NCBI GenBank assembly: GCA_902363455.1
Contig: CABJAC010000001.1
Location: 62,001-126,000, forward strand
Reading direction: 5' to 3'
Source: Caryophanales bacterium
GTDB lineage: Bacteria > Bacillota > Bacilli > Exiguobacteriales > Exiguobacteriaceae
DNA length: 64,000 nucleotides
A program made the position numbers and the translations under genes. The notes beneath the pieces are model-generated. The model was not told where the DNA came from. It was given only the letters and a program-made list of their open reading frames with translations, and searched no databases. Positions 18,153 through 27,546 of this stretch are shown here, in pieces; position 1 is the first letter of the stretch; the number at the start of each line of letters is the position of its first letter.

Positions 18153-18193
18153 TGTAACGTTCAAATGTAAAACGAACATTTTGCTGATGTAAA
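18153..18193 (-). promoter_or_regulatory. Possible PhoP-binding repeats upstream of alkaline phosphatase
   Basis: On the minus strand TTTACA occurs at 18193-18188 and 18171-18166, exactly 22 bases (two helical turns) apart, with GTTACA at 18158-18153. Bacillus PhoP binds TT(A/T/C)ACA repeats spaced about 11 bases, so the phase of the first two fits; the intermediate repeats are degenerate. Confidence 0.35.
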
Positions 18194-18354
18194 TTTTCAT
18201 GAAGAATAGTCAGCAATCCTACAAGGTGAGAGATAAGACCTGAATGAAAAGGTGTAAGAACTGGGGAGAAAGGTAATAGCATAGTATAGGCAATTGAAAC
18301 ATTTTCCATTAAGAACACGTAAAAAGAGATAATCAATTTCAAGGAGGAATGACG

Positions 18355-19164
18355 ATGAAGAGAACAAGGTGGATGACAGTTGGTTTCCTCACGGCGACGA
18401 TTGGGCTGGCTGGGTGTAATGACCAGACCATAGAAGATGGTGGAGGGACGAACGGTTCGAAACAGCTTTCGAATACGGAATTGCTGAAAAAAGCAACGGC
18501 TGCGCAGGAAGAAATCGAATCGTTTCACATGGAAGGCGACATGACCTCGGATGCTGGAGAGATGTCGGTGAATCAAAAGGTGGCGGTCGACATCATTCAA
18601 AAACCGCTTGCGATGCATCAAATCGTTAATATGAAAAATCCACAGGATGGAAAAGACATTCGGGTGGAGAACTATATCATGGATGATAAATTGTACATGT
18701 CGCAAAATAACCAGTGGTTTGTTCAGGACATCTCGGAGCTTGGTGACATGATGGAAGGTATGAAGTCAAATGCCTCAACTGAACAAAATCTAAAGCTGCT
18801 CAAGAAATATAAAGACAGCTGGACAGTTAAAAGAGAAGGAAATGTCTATCAGATTGACGTTGATTTAAAGGGAGACAAGTTGAAAGCGTTTATGAAAGAT
18901 TCGCTGGAACAAACCGGACAGCTTGCTCCGATGAAGGATGTCATCGATCAAATTGATTACAAAAAGATGGTCTACTCGATGACGTATGACGCCAAAACGT
19001 ATTATCCGAAAACACTTGATATGGAAATGGCGTTTGAAGTGGACGGACAATCGGAATTTACGATGAAAAACGAATCAACGTTCTCGAAATTTAATGAAAT
19101 CAAATCGATTGATTTACCGGCGGAAGCCAAAGATGCGCAGGCTTTACCGAACGGAAATCAGTAA
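18355..19164 (+). CDS. LolA-like lipoprotein (DUF6612 type)
   Basis: A 269-residue lipoprotein with lipobox IGLAGC (Cys about 20). The mature part carries the pattern LLKKATAAQEEIESFHMEGDM followed by beta strands, and KKMVYSMTYDAKTYYPKTLDMEM, typical of Firmicutes lipoproteins with a LolA/LppX-like half-barrel. These bind hydrophobic ligands or act in envelope stress; function here is unknown. AAGGAGG sits right before an ATG at 18349, so the ATG at 18355 is better spaced. It is a single gene between divergent phoA and a convergent chemoreceptor. Confidence 0.8.
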   Translation: MKRTRWMTVGFLTATIGLAGCNDQTIEDGGGTNGSKQLSNTELLKKATAAQEEIESFHMEGDMTSDAGEMSVNQKVAVDIIQKPLAMHQIVNMKNPQDGKDIRVENYIMDDKLYMSQNNQWFVQDISELGDMMEGMKSNASTEQNLKLLKKYKDSWTVKREGNVYQIDVDLKGDKLKAFMKDSLEQTGQLAPMKDVIDQIDYKKMVYSMTYDAKTYYPKTLDMEMAFEVDGQSEFTMKNESTFSKFNEIKSIDLPAEAKDAQALPNGNQ

Positions 19165-19166
19165 AA

Positions 19167-19207
19167 AAGTGGGAGACGGATCGTTTAAGATCCGTTTCCC
19201 ACTTTCG
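19167..19207. terminator. Bidirectional terminator
   Basis: AAGTGGGAGACGGATC pairs with GATCCGTTTCCCACTT around GTTTAA, with T-rich flanks on both strands. It ends the lipoprotein gene and the convergent chemoreceptor gene. Confidence 0.88.
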
Positions 19208-19216
19208 TTTTGCCGA

Positions 19217-20923
19217 TCAGACTTGAAACTGCCGAAGTACGGTATGCAGTGACTCAGCTTGTTGCTGACTGGTTGCAGTTTGATGGCGGACATCACGGAA
19301 AGCTTCGACGGAGTGACCAATCTGTTCAGACATCGACTGTGTTCCTTGCGCTCCGTCATTGACAGTTACAGCGACATCATGAATGACGCCTAACATATTG
19401 GCGGTTAACTCCTGCAACTGTGCTGCCTGTTCTGCGAAAGTGTCAGCAGCAGAACCAAACACGTCAGCATCTGCCCGGTATTGAATCGAGGCGTCTTCGA
19501 ATAAATCATAGTCATGGACGACCTTCGTATCGATGAAGGATAACATATCGCCCGACGCTGCATTGAGCTGTTCAACGGAATCGATGACGGACAGCGAGAC
19601 GGTTTGAATCTGTTCGACTGTATTTCGACTGCCCTCTGCCAGTTTCCGGATTTCTTCCGCTACGACGGCAAATCCACGTCCGACTTCACCCGCGCGGGCG
19701 GCTTCAATCGAAGCATTTAATGCCAACAGATTCGTTTGTGCGGCAATTGACAAGACAGCGTCCGATAAAACCGAGATTTCCTTAACTGCTTTTGCCCGGT
19801 TCATGGCTTCTTCGAGCCGGATTTTTGTTTCCGTTAAAATATGAGTGGCCGATGACTTAGCGTCAGTCGCAACAACGTGCAGGGCATGAGCACGCTCATC
19901 AACTTCTTGTGCTTGTTTGCCATTATTGCGTGCCATCGTGACAATGATTTGAATCGTCGTTTCCATGTCGACGGCAGAGGAGTTCATTTCCTCGGCGGAA
20001 GCAGCTGTCTCCTGCATACCGGCAGATAATTGCTCAATCGTATGAGAAGTCGTTGCCATTTCCTGATCGAGTTCTCCAATCCGCTCCGCGACTTGTTTCG
20101 AGGTCGAGACGACATGAGTCGTCGTCTCATCGACTTGTACGATGATACTGCGTAAGTGGATGATGAACTGATTCATGGAATTTGCGATTTGTCCGATTTC
20201 ATCATGACGGACTACATCGATCTGAGCTGTTAAGTCTCCGCCCTGTGTTGCCAGTTCATGTGTCTTTTCCTGCAATTGGTCTAACGGTTTGAAAATCGAC
20301 CGCAGAATCAGGAACGTAAAGATGATGCCGAGCAGACTGATCAGACCGATGATGGAAAAGAGCAGGATATACGCTTGGTTTGCGGATTCCGTAATGCTGT
20401 TGCCGGTCTTCTCGGCTTGTTTATTGTTATAAGCGACGATTTTTTTTAGACTGTCGGAAACCGCAAAGTACGAGTCTCGGCTCGTTCCTTCGAAGTAAGT
20501 GACAGCTTCCTGTTTCGTTTCCGGCGTACTGAGACGAAGCAGTTCATTTGTCGTCGTCTTAAATCGCTGTAGATTTTTTTCGAGTGCATCAAATAATGTG
20601 CGATCGGATGCTGAATAAATTGTTTTGTTGTATTTTGCCAAATTGGTGTCGACCGTCGCAAGTCCATCGGTCAAGCGTTTGCCGTATTCAGCCTTTGTCA
20701 CTGGATCGTCTTCTTGAATATGCAACAACTGGACACGACGTAAATCAGACAGTGCAGTATTCGTTTCATGTGACAAGTTCAGACCGGGAATCCAGGAAGA
20801 AGTGATGGTTTTGCTTTTTTGATTGGCAGTATTAAGTGAAAATGCCCCAAACAAACCGACTGCGATCAGGCTGAGCAAAAGAATGGAGGACAATAAGACT
20901 AACTTCGTTTTAATCTTCATCAT
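19217..20923 (-). CDS. Methyl-accepting chemotaxis protein
   Basis: A 568-residue transmembrane chemoreceptor. One membrane helix lies at about 9-30, then a helical extracellular domain of the four-helix-bundle type (about 35-185), a second helix at about 187-210, HAMP (about 211-265) and a long cytoplasmic coiled coil. The signalling tip reads [26 protein letters not shown], the contact region for CheA and CheW. The start at 20923 (or the adjacent ATG at 20920) follows AAGGAG; the frame is open further upstream but without a ribosome site. The ligand is unknown. It stands alone, with no chemotaxis genes nearby. Confidence 0.93.
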   Translation of the reverse strand: MMKIKTKLVLLSSILLLSLIAVGLFGAFSLNTANQKSKTITSSWIPGLNLSHETNTALSDLRRVQLLHIQEDDPVTKAEYGKRLTDGLATVDTNLAKYNKTIYSASDRTLFDALEKNLQRFKTTTNELLRLSTPETKQEAVTYFEGTSRDSYFAVSDSLKKIVAYNNKQAEKTGNSITESANQAYILLFSIIGLISLLGIIFTFLILRSIFKPLDQLQEKTHELATQGGDLTAQIDVVRHDEIGQIANSMNQFIIHLRSIIVQVDETTTHVVSTSKQVAERIGELDQEMATTSHTIEQLSAGMQETAASAEEMNSSAVDMETTIQIIVTMARNNGKQAQEVDERAHALHVVATDAKSSATHILTETKIRLEEAMNRAKAVKEISVLSDAVLSIAAQTNLLALNASIEAARAGEVGRGFAVVAEEIRKLAEGSRNTVEQIQTVSLSVIDSVEQLNAASGDMLSFIDTKVVHDYDLFEDASIQYRADADVFGSAADTFAEQAAQLQELTANMLGVIHDVAVTVNDGAQGTQSMSEQIGHSVEAFRDVRHQTATSQQQAESLHTVLRQFQV

Positions 20924-21111
20924 GCACGCTCCTTTTTGCAAAATGAACAACGATCCAACTATCTGTAATATAACAAGTTGCTTTCGGAATTTACTTTTAT
21001 TTGAAAAATATAAGTTGGACAATCACATGTAGTTGAAATCATATGTTGACAATAATCTGTAAATTCTGAAAAATAGAGAAGTATACATACTGAATTGAAG
21101 GAGGGGAAAGA

Positions 21112-22470
21112 ATGGGAACATCGTTTAGTGATTGGATCAGCACGGTATCGGACTTTGTTTGGGGGCCGCCGTTGCTCGTCTTTTTGGTCGGTACGGGGAT
21201 TTACTTGACGATACGATTGGGATTCATTCAGATTACCAAGCTTCCGTATGCGTTGAAACTGGCATTCACAAAACATCAGGATGATACATCCGAAGGGGAC
21301 ATCAGTCACTTTCAAGCGCTGATGACGGCGCTCGCCGCAACGGTTGGAACGGGGAATATCGTTGGGGTGGCGACGGCCGTCGTACTCGGGGGACCGGGCG
21401 CGCTCGTCTGGATGTGGTTGTCGGGATTGTTCGGGATGGCGACGAAGTATGCCGAGGCGATTCTCGCCGTCAAATACCGGGTCGTCGATGAGAAGGGACA
21501 AATGGCCGGGGGGCCGATGTACTATCTCGAACGGGGACTAAATCAAAAATGGTTGGGCGTTCTATTTGCGGCGTTTGCGTCGCTTGCTGCCTTCGGAATC
21601 GGAAACGGTGTTCAGACGAACTCTGTCGCCCTTGCGATGAAGTCGACGTTCGATGTCCCGTTGTATGTGACAGGAATCGTTTTGATGATAGCGACAGGAG
21701 TTGTCATTCTCGGTGGAGTTAAATCGATCGGGAAGGTCGTCAGTTATTTTGTTCCGTTCATGATTTTCTTTTATGTCGGAAGCGGTCTCTTGATCATGGT
21801 CATGAACTACGAATTGATTCCGGGTGCCATCTCAACAATTTTCAGCAGTACGTTCTCAAACGAAGCGATTACCGGTGGAGCAATCGGAGCGGCGATTCGT
21901 TACGGGGTTGCGCGTGGGGTGTTCTCGAATGAGGCGGGTCTCGGTTCTGCGCCGATTGCAGCTGCCGCTGCAAAAACGGATTTCCCGGGTCGGCAGGCGC
22001 TGGTCTCGATGACACAAGTATTTCTCGATACACTCGTCGTCTGCTCGATTACGGGATTGACGCTCGTCATGGGTGGTCAACTGGATACGAAATTAGAGGG
22101 TGTCGAATTGACGACAGCGAGTTTTGAAGTGTTCCTTGGACCGGCCGGAAAATACATCGTGACGATCGGACTCGTCATGTTTGCCTTCTCGACGGTTCTT
22201 GGTTGGTCGTATTACGGGGAAAAGTCTATCTATTATCTGTTTGGTCAAAAATCGATTTTACCGTACCGGATTATGTTTGTCCTCGTCGCTGGTCTTGGAG
22301 CGATGACGACGAACTTGAATATGGTTTGGGCGATCTCAGATGTCTTCAACGGACTGATGGCGATTCCGAACTTGATCGGATTGATTGGATTATCAGGTGT
22401 CGTCATTGCCGAAACCCGGCTGTTCCGGGAACAGCTGAAACGGGAGGAAGCAAATCGACGGATTTCATAG
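21112..22470 (+). CDS. Sodium:alanine/glycine symporter (AGCS family)
   Basis: A 452-residue secondary transporter importing alanine or glycine with sodium. The family is plain from GPPLLVFLVGTGIYLTIRLGF near the N-terminus, ALAATVGTGNIVGVATA, GGPGALVWMWLSGLFGMATKYAE and RGVFSNEAGLGSAPIAAAAA, split here for brevity. About eleven helices are visible. GAAGGAGGGG precedes the ATG. A TTGACA at 21046-21051 may be a -35, but the -10 is poor. Three GTTG-starting similar segments (21014, 21032, 21045) precede the gene. Exact amino acid cannot be deduced. Confidence 0.93.
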   Translation: MGTSFSDWISTVSDFVWGPPLLVFLVGTGIYLTIRLGFIQITKLPYALKLAFTKHQDDTSEGDISHFQALMTALAATVGTGNIVGVATAVVLGGPGALVWMWLSGLFGMATKYAEAILAVKYRVVDEKGQMAGGPMYYLERGLNQKWLGVLFAAFASLAAFGIGNGVQTNSVALAMKSTFDVPLYVTGIVLMIATGVVILGGVKSIGKVVSYFVPFMIFFYVGSGLLIMVMNYELIPGAISTIFSSTFSNEAITGGAIGAAIRYGVARGVFSNEAGLGSAPIAAAAAKTDFPGRQALVSMTQVFLDTLVVCSITGLTLVMGGQLDTKLEGVELTTASFEVFLGPAGKYIVTIGLVMFAFSTVLGWSYYGEKSIYYLFGQKSILPYRIMFVLVAGLGAMTTNLNMVWAISDVFNGLMAIPNLIGLIGLSGVVIAETRLFREQLKREEANRRIS

Positions 22471-22479
22471 AGATATACA

Positions 22480-22513
22480 AAACCCCGCACTCTCGTTTGA
22501 GAATGCGGGGTTT
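22480..22513. terminator. Bidirectional terminator between the symporter and treA
   Basis: AAACCCCGCACTCTC pairs with GAGAATGCGGGGTTT around GTTT, with T-rich sequence on both sides. Confidence 0.85.
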
Positions 22514-22519
22514 GTTTGA

Positions 22520-24163
22520 TTAAGTCGTTTGATACAACATGACCGATTCATACGGTCGCAATGTGATTTGTCCCGACGTCTCTAAAAAATCAGGATAGTT
22601 TTGAATCAACACCTGATGGTCCAACCACTCATTCGGTAACGTGAACGAACAATCCGTACCGTAAAAGTTTGATAAGACGAGAAGTTGTTCGTCGTCGGTC
22701 GTCCGTTCGTACGCCCAAATCGATGGATCATCTGGTGTCAAAAGTTGATAACGGCCGTTTGTCAAAACGTCATACTGCTTGCGTAACTGAATCAACCGTT
22801 TGTAATGATAGAAGACGGAATCAGAATCCGCGAGTGCTGCTTCAACATTGATCGAAGCGTGATTCGAAGGCACCGGAATCCATGGTGTCGCCGTGGAAAA
22901 GCCGGCGTGCGGTGATGCATCCCATTGCATCGGTGTCCGGGCATTATCGCGCGACTTTTGGCGGATGGCCGCAAGAATGTGGTCACGTGTCTCACCTTGT
23001 GCTGTTTTTTCAGTGTAGGCGTTCAGCGTCTCAACATCCCGGTAATCGGTTAAATCCGTGAAGTCGGGATTCGGTGTTCCAATTTCTTCCCCCTGGTAGA
23101 TATAAGGTGTTCCTTGCAGACCGTGCAGTGTTGTCGCGAGCATCTTCGCACTTTCGATCCGGTAGATTGTATCATCACCAAACCGGCTGACAACGCGGGG
23201 TTGATCATGGTTACACCAGAAAATCGCATTCCAGGCGTTCCCTTGCATCCCGACCTGCCAGTCGGAGAGAATGCGTTTCAACTCGAGGAAATCAAACGGT
23301 GCTGCCGTCCATTTCTCTCCATTGGGATAATCGACTTTTAAATGGTGGAAATTGAACGTCATCTTCAGTTCCTGCTCATTCGTATTCGAGTAACGCAGAC
23401 AGTGGTCGAGTGTCGTCGAGGACATCTCACCAACCGTCATCAAGTCGTGACCGGCAAAGACACGTTGGTTCATTTCCTGAAGGTAGTCATGCACACGGGG
23501 ACCATCCGTATAGTATTTCCGGCCATCCCCGGTCGGATCGTTTTCGAAGCGGTCATCTTTTGAAATCAAGTTGATGACGTCGAGTCGGAAGCCGCGGACC
23601 CCTTTATCGCGCCAAAATTCCATCATCCGATAGACAGCGTCCCGGAGCTCCGGATTTTCCCAGTTGAGATCGGCCTGTGTCTCGTCAAATAAGTGCAGAT
23701 AATATTTACCGGCGACTTCGTCAAATGACCAGGCCGGTCCGCCGAATTTGGACACCCAGTCCGTTGGTTCGTCCCGCCAGATGAAGTAGTCGTGGTACGG
23801 ATTGTCCGGGTGTCGTCCTTGCTGAAACCATTCATGATCGGTCGAACAGTGGTTGACGACAATGTCCATCATGACGGACAACTGACGCTTTTTTGCTTCT
23901 GCAATCAGTTCGTCGAAGTCTGCCATCGTGCCGTAAGACGGGTCAATCGTGTAATAGTCACTGACATCATAGCCGTTATCGCGTTGCGGCGACGCATAGA
24001 CCGGTGTCAGCCACAAGTAATCGACACCAAGTCGCGCCAAGTAATCAAGTTTCGCTGTCACACCACGAAGGGTACCGGTCGGCTTGCCTTCCGGACTGTA
24101 AAAACTTTTCGGATAAATTTGATAGACGGCGGATTTACGCCAGTCGGTTGTCGTAAGGGTCAT
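22520..24163 (-). CDS. treA: Trehalose-6-phosphate hydrolase
   Basis: A 547-residue GH13 enzyme that splits trehalose 6-phosphate into glucose and glucose 6-phosphate in the cytosol. It follows B. subtilis TreA along its length: AVYQIYPKSF, MDIVVNHCS, GFRLDVINLISK (nucleophile Asp), TVGEMSSTT (acid Glu), WCNHDQPRVVSR (third Asp) and SRDNARTPMQWD. Those active-site residues are all kept. AAAGGTGTGA precedes the ATG. It lies 26 bases after treP, whose product delivers the phosphorylated substrate, and both should respond to TreR and carbon catabolite control. Confidence 0.95.
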   Translation of the reverse strand: MTLTTTDWRKSAVYQIYPKSFYSPEGKPTGTLRGVTAKLDYLARLGVDYLWLTPVYASPQRDNGYDVSDYYTIDPSYGTMADFDELIAEAKKRQLSVMMDIVVNHCSTDHEWFQQGRHPDNPYHDYFIWRDEPTDWVSKFGGPAWSFDEVAGKYYLHLFDETQADLNWENPELRDAVYRMMEFWRDKGVRGFRLDVINLISKDDRFENDPTGDGRKYYTDGPRVHDYLQEMNQRVFAGHDLMTVGEMSSTTLDHCLRYSNTNEQELKMTFNFHHLKVDYPNGEKWTAAPFDFLELKRILSDWQVGMQGNAWNAIFWCNHDQPRVVSRFGDDTIYRIESAKMLATTLHGLQGTPYIYQGEEIGTPNPDFTDLTDYRDVETLNAYTEKTAQGETRDHILAAIRQKSRDNARTPMQWDASPHAGFSTATPWIPVPSNHASINVEAALADSDSVFYHYKRLIQLRKQYDVLTNGRYQLLTPDDPSIWAYERTTDDEQLLVLSNFYGTDCSFTLPNEWLDHQVLIQNYPDFLETSGQITLRPYESVMLYQTT

Positions 24164-24189
24164 ATCAGGTCACACCTTTCTAAAAACAG

Positions 24190-25629
24190 TTATGCGGCCT
24201 CTTTGAGTGCCGCTTTGCGGGCACGTTTCGTCGAGACATAATGGAACAGGAACGTACAGATAATCGGAACGATGATCGCGATGACCATCCCGATGATGAA
24301 TGACAGAATCGATCCCGGAACGATGGAGATGAAGGCGGGAAGACCACCAACACCAATCGCCGGTGCGAGGACTCCGCTGACAGCGATGAATGAAGACGCA
24401 ATCGCGGATCCGACCAGTGCCGCGTAAAACGGATACTTGAACCGGAGATTGACTCCGAACATGGCAGGTTCGGTGATACCGAAATATGCCGAAATGGCGG
24501 AAGTCGACGCCATATTTTTATCATTGGCGTTTTTCGCGAGGAATAACATCGCAAGCGTCGCCGATCCTTGGGCGATGTTCGAGATGGCAATCATCGGCCA
24601 GATAAACGTCGTCCCGCTTTGACCAATCAGTTGCAGATCGACCGCGATGAACATATGGTGCATACCCGTGATGACGAGTGGGGCGTAAAGAGCACCAAAT
24701 AATAATGCACCAAGCAGTGGGACGGCTTCAAACGTATTGACGACGCCAATCGTAATCCAGTCCCCGATTTGACGGGTGACCGGTCCGATGACAGCAAGTG
24801 CCAAAAAGCCGGTTAAGGTGATCGTCGTGATCGGGACGACCAGCAGTTGAATCGCATTTGGGACACGGTTCTTGAGCCAGCGTTCGATTGTACTTAAGAC
24901 GTAAGCGGCGGCGAGAACCGGTAAAATCTGTCCTTGATAGCCAACTTTTTCGATTTCAAATAAGCCGAGGATATTGAACGTCGGAATATCCCCTTTTAAG
25001 GCACTTTGACCGTAATTCCAAGCGTTTAAGAGATCCGGGTGCACGAGCATCAGTCCCATGACAATCCCGAGGATTTCACTGCCACCGAATCGTTTCGTGG
25101 CGGACCAACCGACGAGTGCCGGCAGGAAGACAAACGCCGTATTCGCCATCATATTGATCAAATCCCATAACCCTTGCAGGTTCGGATACCGTTCGATCAT
25201 CGTCTTACCGCCGAATTCGATTCCAAACAGATTGTTGATTCCCATTAATAGTCCGGCGACGATGATAGCAGGGATGATAGGCATGAAGACATCGGAAAAG
25301 ACTTTGATTAATTTTTGGAATGGATTCATTTTCGAGGCACCGGACGATTTGACGTCGGCAATCGTCGTTGCCTGCAAGCCGGTCAATTGAATGAACTCAG
25401 CATAAACACGATCAACATCTCCGGCACCGATGACGATTTGATAGACACCGGCATTCAAAAAAGCGCCTTTGACAAGCGGGACTTCAAGTAACGCGTCTTG
25501 CTCAACTAAACTTTGATCTTTTAAAGTCAAGCGCAGGCGGGTAACACAATGGGCCGCTTGCTCGACGTTGTCTTTACCACCGATTCGTTCGATGATCTGT
25601 TCTGCGATTTGCCGATAGTTGGGTTTCAT
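24190..25629 (-). CDS. treP: Trehalose-specific PTS enzyme IIBC
   Basis: A 479-residue membrane component takes up trehalose and phosphorylates it using the phosphotransferase system. The IIB domain is at about 1-85, with the phosphorylated Cys in AAHCVTRLRL; the IIC domain (about 105-470, ten or so helices) contains the GMHHMFIAVDLQL segment and the GITEPAMFGVNLR motif. No IIA domain is fused, so IIA must come from another gene (in Bacillus the glucose IIA serves). ATG at 25629 follows AAAGGAGAATG; the frame extends upstream but into the promoter region. It is the first gene of the treP-treA operon. Confidence 0.93.
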   Translation of the reverse strand: MKPNYRQIAEQIIERIGGKDNVEQAAHCVTRLRLTLKDQSLVEQDALLEVPLVKGAFLNAGVYQIVIGAGDVDRVYAEFIQLTGLQATTIADVKSSGASKMNPFQKLIKVFSDVFMPIIPAIIVAGLLMGINNLFGIEFGGKTMIERYPNLQGLWDLINMMANTAFVFLPALVGWSATKRFGGSEILGIVMGLMLVHPDLLNAWNYGQSALKGDIPTFNILGLFEIEKVGYQGQILPVLAAAYVLSTIERWLKNRVPNAIQLLVVPITTITLTGFLALAVIGPVTRQIGDWITIGVVNTFEAVPLLGALLFGALYAPLVITGMHHMFIAVDLQLIGQSGTTFIWPMIAISNIAQGSATLAMLFLAKNANDKNMASTSAISAYFGITEPAMFGVNLRFKYPFYAALVGSAIASSFIAVSGVLAPAIGVGGLPAFISIVPGSILSFIIGMVIAIIVPIICTFLFHYVSTKRARKAALKEAA

Positions 25630-25671
25630 CTCACATTCTCCTTTTGGATTAAACTGAAGACTCATTTGAAA

Positions 25672-25685
25672 TGAAAACGTTTTCT
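25672..25685 (-). promoter_or_regulatory. Catabolite-responsive element (cre)
   Basis: TGAAAACGTTTTCT matches the CcpA site pattern TGWAANCGNTNWCA with one mismatch. It lies in the treP leader just after the promoter, so CcpA bound there should block transcription when glucose is present. Confidence 0.75.
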
Positions 25686-25700
25686 TATATGCGCACACTT

Positions 25701-25749
25701 ATCTTAACTTATCTATATAAGTTAAGTCAACAACTTATATAGATAAGTT
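25701..25749 (-). promoter_or_regulatory. treP promoter with paired TreR operators
   Basis: Minus-strand TTGACT (25730-25725) and TAAGAT (25706-25701) are 18 bases apart. An 18-base site AACTTATCTATATAAGTT (25706-25723) fills the spacer, and its exact reverse complement lies at 25732-25749 just upstream of the -35. Each site is itself nearly palindromic. The placement fits two operators for the GntR-type repressor encoded next door. Confidence 0.75.
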
Positions 25750-25760
25750 TAAAAAGGTAT

Positions 25761-25800
25761 AAAAAAAGGATGAATCCGTTTCTAAAACGTTTTCATCCTT
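25761..25800 (-). terminator. Terminator of treR
   Basis: On the minus strand AAGGATGAAAACGTTT pairs with AAACGGATTCATCCTT and is followed by seven T residues. It separates treR from the treP promoter. Confidence 0.85.
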
Positions 25801-25817
25801 GATGATCTGTCCTCTGT

Positions 25818-26528
25818 TTAACGACGTGCGATATCCGTGAATTGAAACTTATCGAGCCGGTGGCGCGACTGTGTTCGTTCGAAGTGTTGTCCCTCATAGT
25901 AATACGTATCGTTCGTAATGACGATGACGTGTGAGGTGCCCTCTAAATCAAGATACTGTTGATCTTCTGCTGTCGCCGGTTGTGCCTCGATTTTTCGTTT
26001 GGCGTAACTGATCTGCCGTCCGAGTGTCTGCTCGATATAGTGGTAAATCGACTCACCGGCAATCTCTTTCGTCAAACCGGGTACGAGCGATGTGACGAAC
26101 AGATTAATGTCGAAGATGACCCGTTCACCGTCGATTGCCCGGACCCGTTTAATCTGGGTAAGTGACGTGCCGGGCGCGACATGAAATAAGTGGGCAAGTT
26201 CTTCGGTGGCTTCTATCAGATCACAGGAGATGACATCCGTTTTAACGTCATGGGCCCCCATTTGCTTGTGGGCTTCAGAAAAGCTGACGATGCCGTTGAA
26301 TTGAAAGGCAATCGCGTCCTGACTGAGCACGAAGACGCCTTTGCCCTGATGTTTGCGGACAAACCCTTTGTCCTGCAAGGCGTCAATCGCTTTTCGGACC
26401 GTTCCGCGGCTGGCATCGAATTCCTGTATCAATTCGGTTTCCGAAGGAAGTTTTGTTTCGGCCGGTAATGTTCCGTCTTGGATCCGGTCGACCAATTGCT
26501 GATAAATATGAAGGTATTTGGGCATCAT
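25818..26528 (-). CDS. treR: GntR/HutC-family trehalose operon repressor
   Basis: A 236-residue repressor. The winged helix-turn-helix covers about 1-70 (LPSETELIQEFDASRGTVRKAIDALQDKGFV), and the UTRA effector domain about 90-232. By family it should bind trehalose 6-phosphate and release the operators in front of treP. Two ATG codons (26528, 26525) follow AAAGGACGG. It is transcribed in the same direction as treP-treA but upstream of their promoter, with its own terminator in between. Effector identity rests on the neighbours and on homology to B. subtilis TreR. Confidence 0.9.
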   Translation of the reverse strand: MMPKYLHIYQQLVDRIQDGTLPAETKLPSETELIQEFDASRGTVRKAIDALQDKGFVRKHQGKGVFVLSQDAIAFQFNGIVSFSEAHKQMGAHDVKTDVISCDLIEATEELAHLFHVAPGTSLTQIKRVRAIDGERVIFDINLFVTSLVPGLTKEIAGESIYHYIEQTLGRQISYAKRKIEAQPATAEDQQYLDLEGTSHVIVITNDTYYYEGQHFERTQSRHRLDKFQFTDIARR

Positions 26529-26574
26529 GGATTCCGTCCTTTGTTCAAAGCGTTGAAAACAGTGTAGCACGGAA

Positions 26575-27546
26575 TCAACGTTTCCACCCAATCATCCGAC
26601 GATAGGAACTGAAGGCGGGCCAGGCGAGAATCGCGACGGCGAGCCAGTACAACAGTTGATTTTCAGACGACAATAGACCGATGACAGCAGCAAGTAAGAT
26701 CGTTGTGTAGACAGAGAAGACGATGATCAAAAGCGGGTGCATCTTCGGGAAAACCGTGAAGCGGCCAAGGCGTTCGTTTTCACTTTTGACATAAAGCATG
26801 CTGCCACAAATCGTCAAGACGAGCACTAAGGCGAGATTGAAGAAGATAGCCGGAGTTACATCCGTCCGTACATTAGCCTCAAACAACAGCGGGAATGGTG
26901 AGGTCGTCGTCATCAGGACATCGACGGCTGAAAGAAAGTCCTCGTTTTGCTTCAGTCCGATCGTCGATACAGACAAAATGGAGAAAAACGTTAAGTAATT
27001 TAAAAACAGGAAAAATAAACCGAGCAGCAGTTGACCGATGACGTCACCGGCAATCGTACCGGCAAACAGGAAAATACTAAAGATTGCAACGTCAAATAAG
27101 AAGTACGTCAGGAAATCGATGAACATGTCTGCTCCCGATAGGTAATCAAACGGATTGATGCCACCGATGCCTTGCAGGAGTAACCAGCTGACGAAAAAGC
27201 CAATGATTGGAAAGACAAGCAAAACAACAACGCCGATCCCCCATTTGATCCAGTACAATGCCTTTTTATTGATCGGCAGAGCATGCAGCATCAGACTGCG
27301 GCCGCTTCCGCGTTCTTGTCCGAGCATCAAGATCGCGAAGACAGCGATTAAAATCGCACCGAACCCGGCAAAACTCGGACTGACGAGAACAGGCTCGATC
27401 AAGTCAGCCTGTACGCCGAGATAATCATCAAAATTATCGATGACCGTATAACTGCCGAATCCGTAACTGAAGACGGCGAGCAGGAAAAGTGAGGCGAGTG
27501 GCCAGATGCCTTGTTTGATATGATACCGAATCAGTTGTTTATACAT
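26575..27546 (-). CDS. ABC transporter permease of a YtrA-regulated operon
   Basis: A 323-residue membrane protein of the ABC-2 type with about six helices (for example LFLLAVFSYGFGSY, FGAILIAVFAILML, VVLLVFPIIGFFVSWLLL). An ERGSGRSLMLHALPINKKALYWIKW stretch, typical of bacterial ABC-2 permeases, follows the second helix. The ATG at 27546 overlaps the upstream ATPase stop by 8 bases and follows GGAGGCG. It is the last gene of a three-gene operon (regulator, ATPase, permease) like the Bacillus ytr type that responds to cell-wall antibiotics; cargo is unknown. Confidence 0.85.
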   Translation of the reverse strand: MYKQLIRYHIKQGIWPLASLFLLAVFSYGFGSYTVIDNFDDYLGVQADLIEPVLVSPSFAGFGAILIAVFAILMLGQERGSGRSLMLHALPINKKALYWIKWGIGVVVLLVFPIIGFFVSWLLLQGIGGINPFDYLSGADMFIDFLTYFLFDVAIFSIFLFAGTIAGDVIGQLLLGLFFLFLNYLTFFSILSVSTIGLKQNEDFLSAVDVLMTTTSPFPLLFEANVRTDVTPAIFFNLALVLVLTICGSMLYVKSENERLGRFTVFPKMHPLLIIVFSVYTTILLAAVIGLLSSENQLLYWLAVAILAWPAFSSYRRMIGWKR

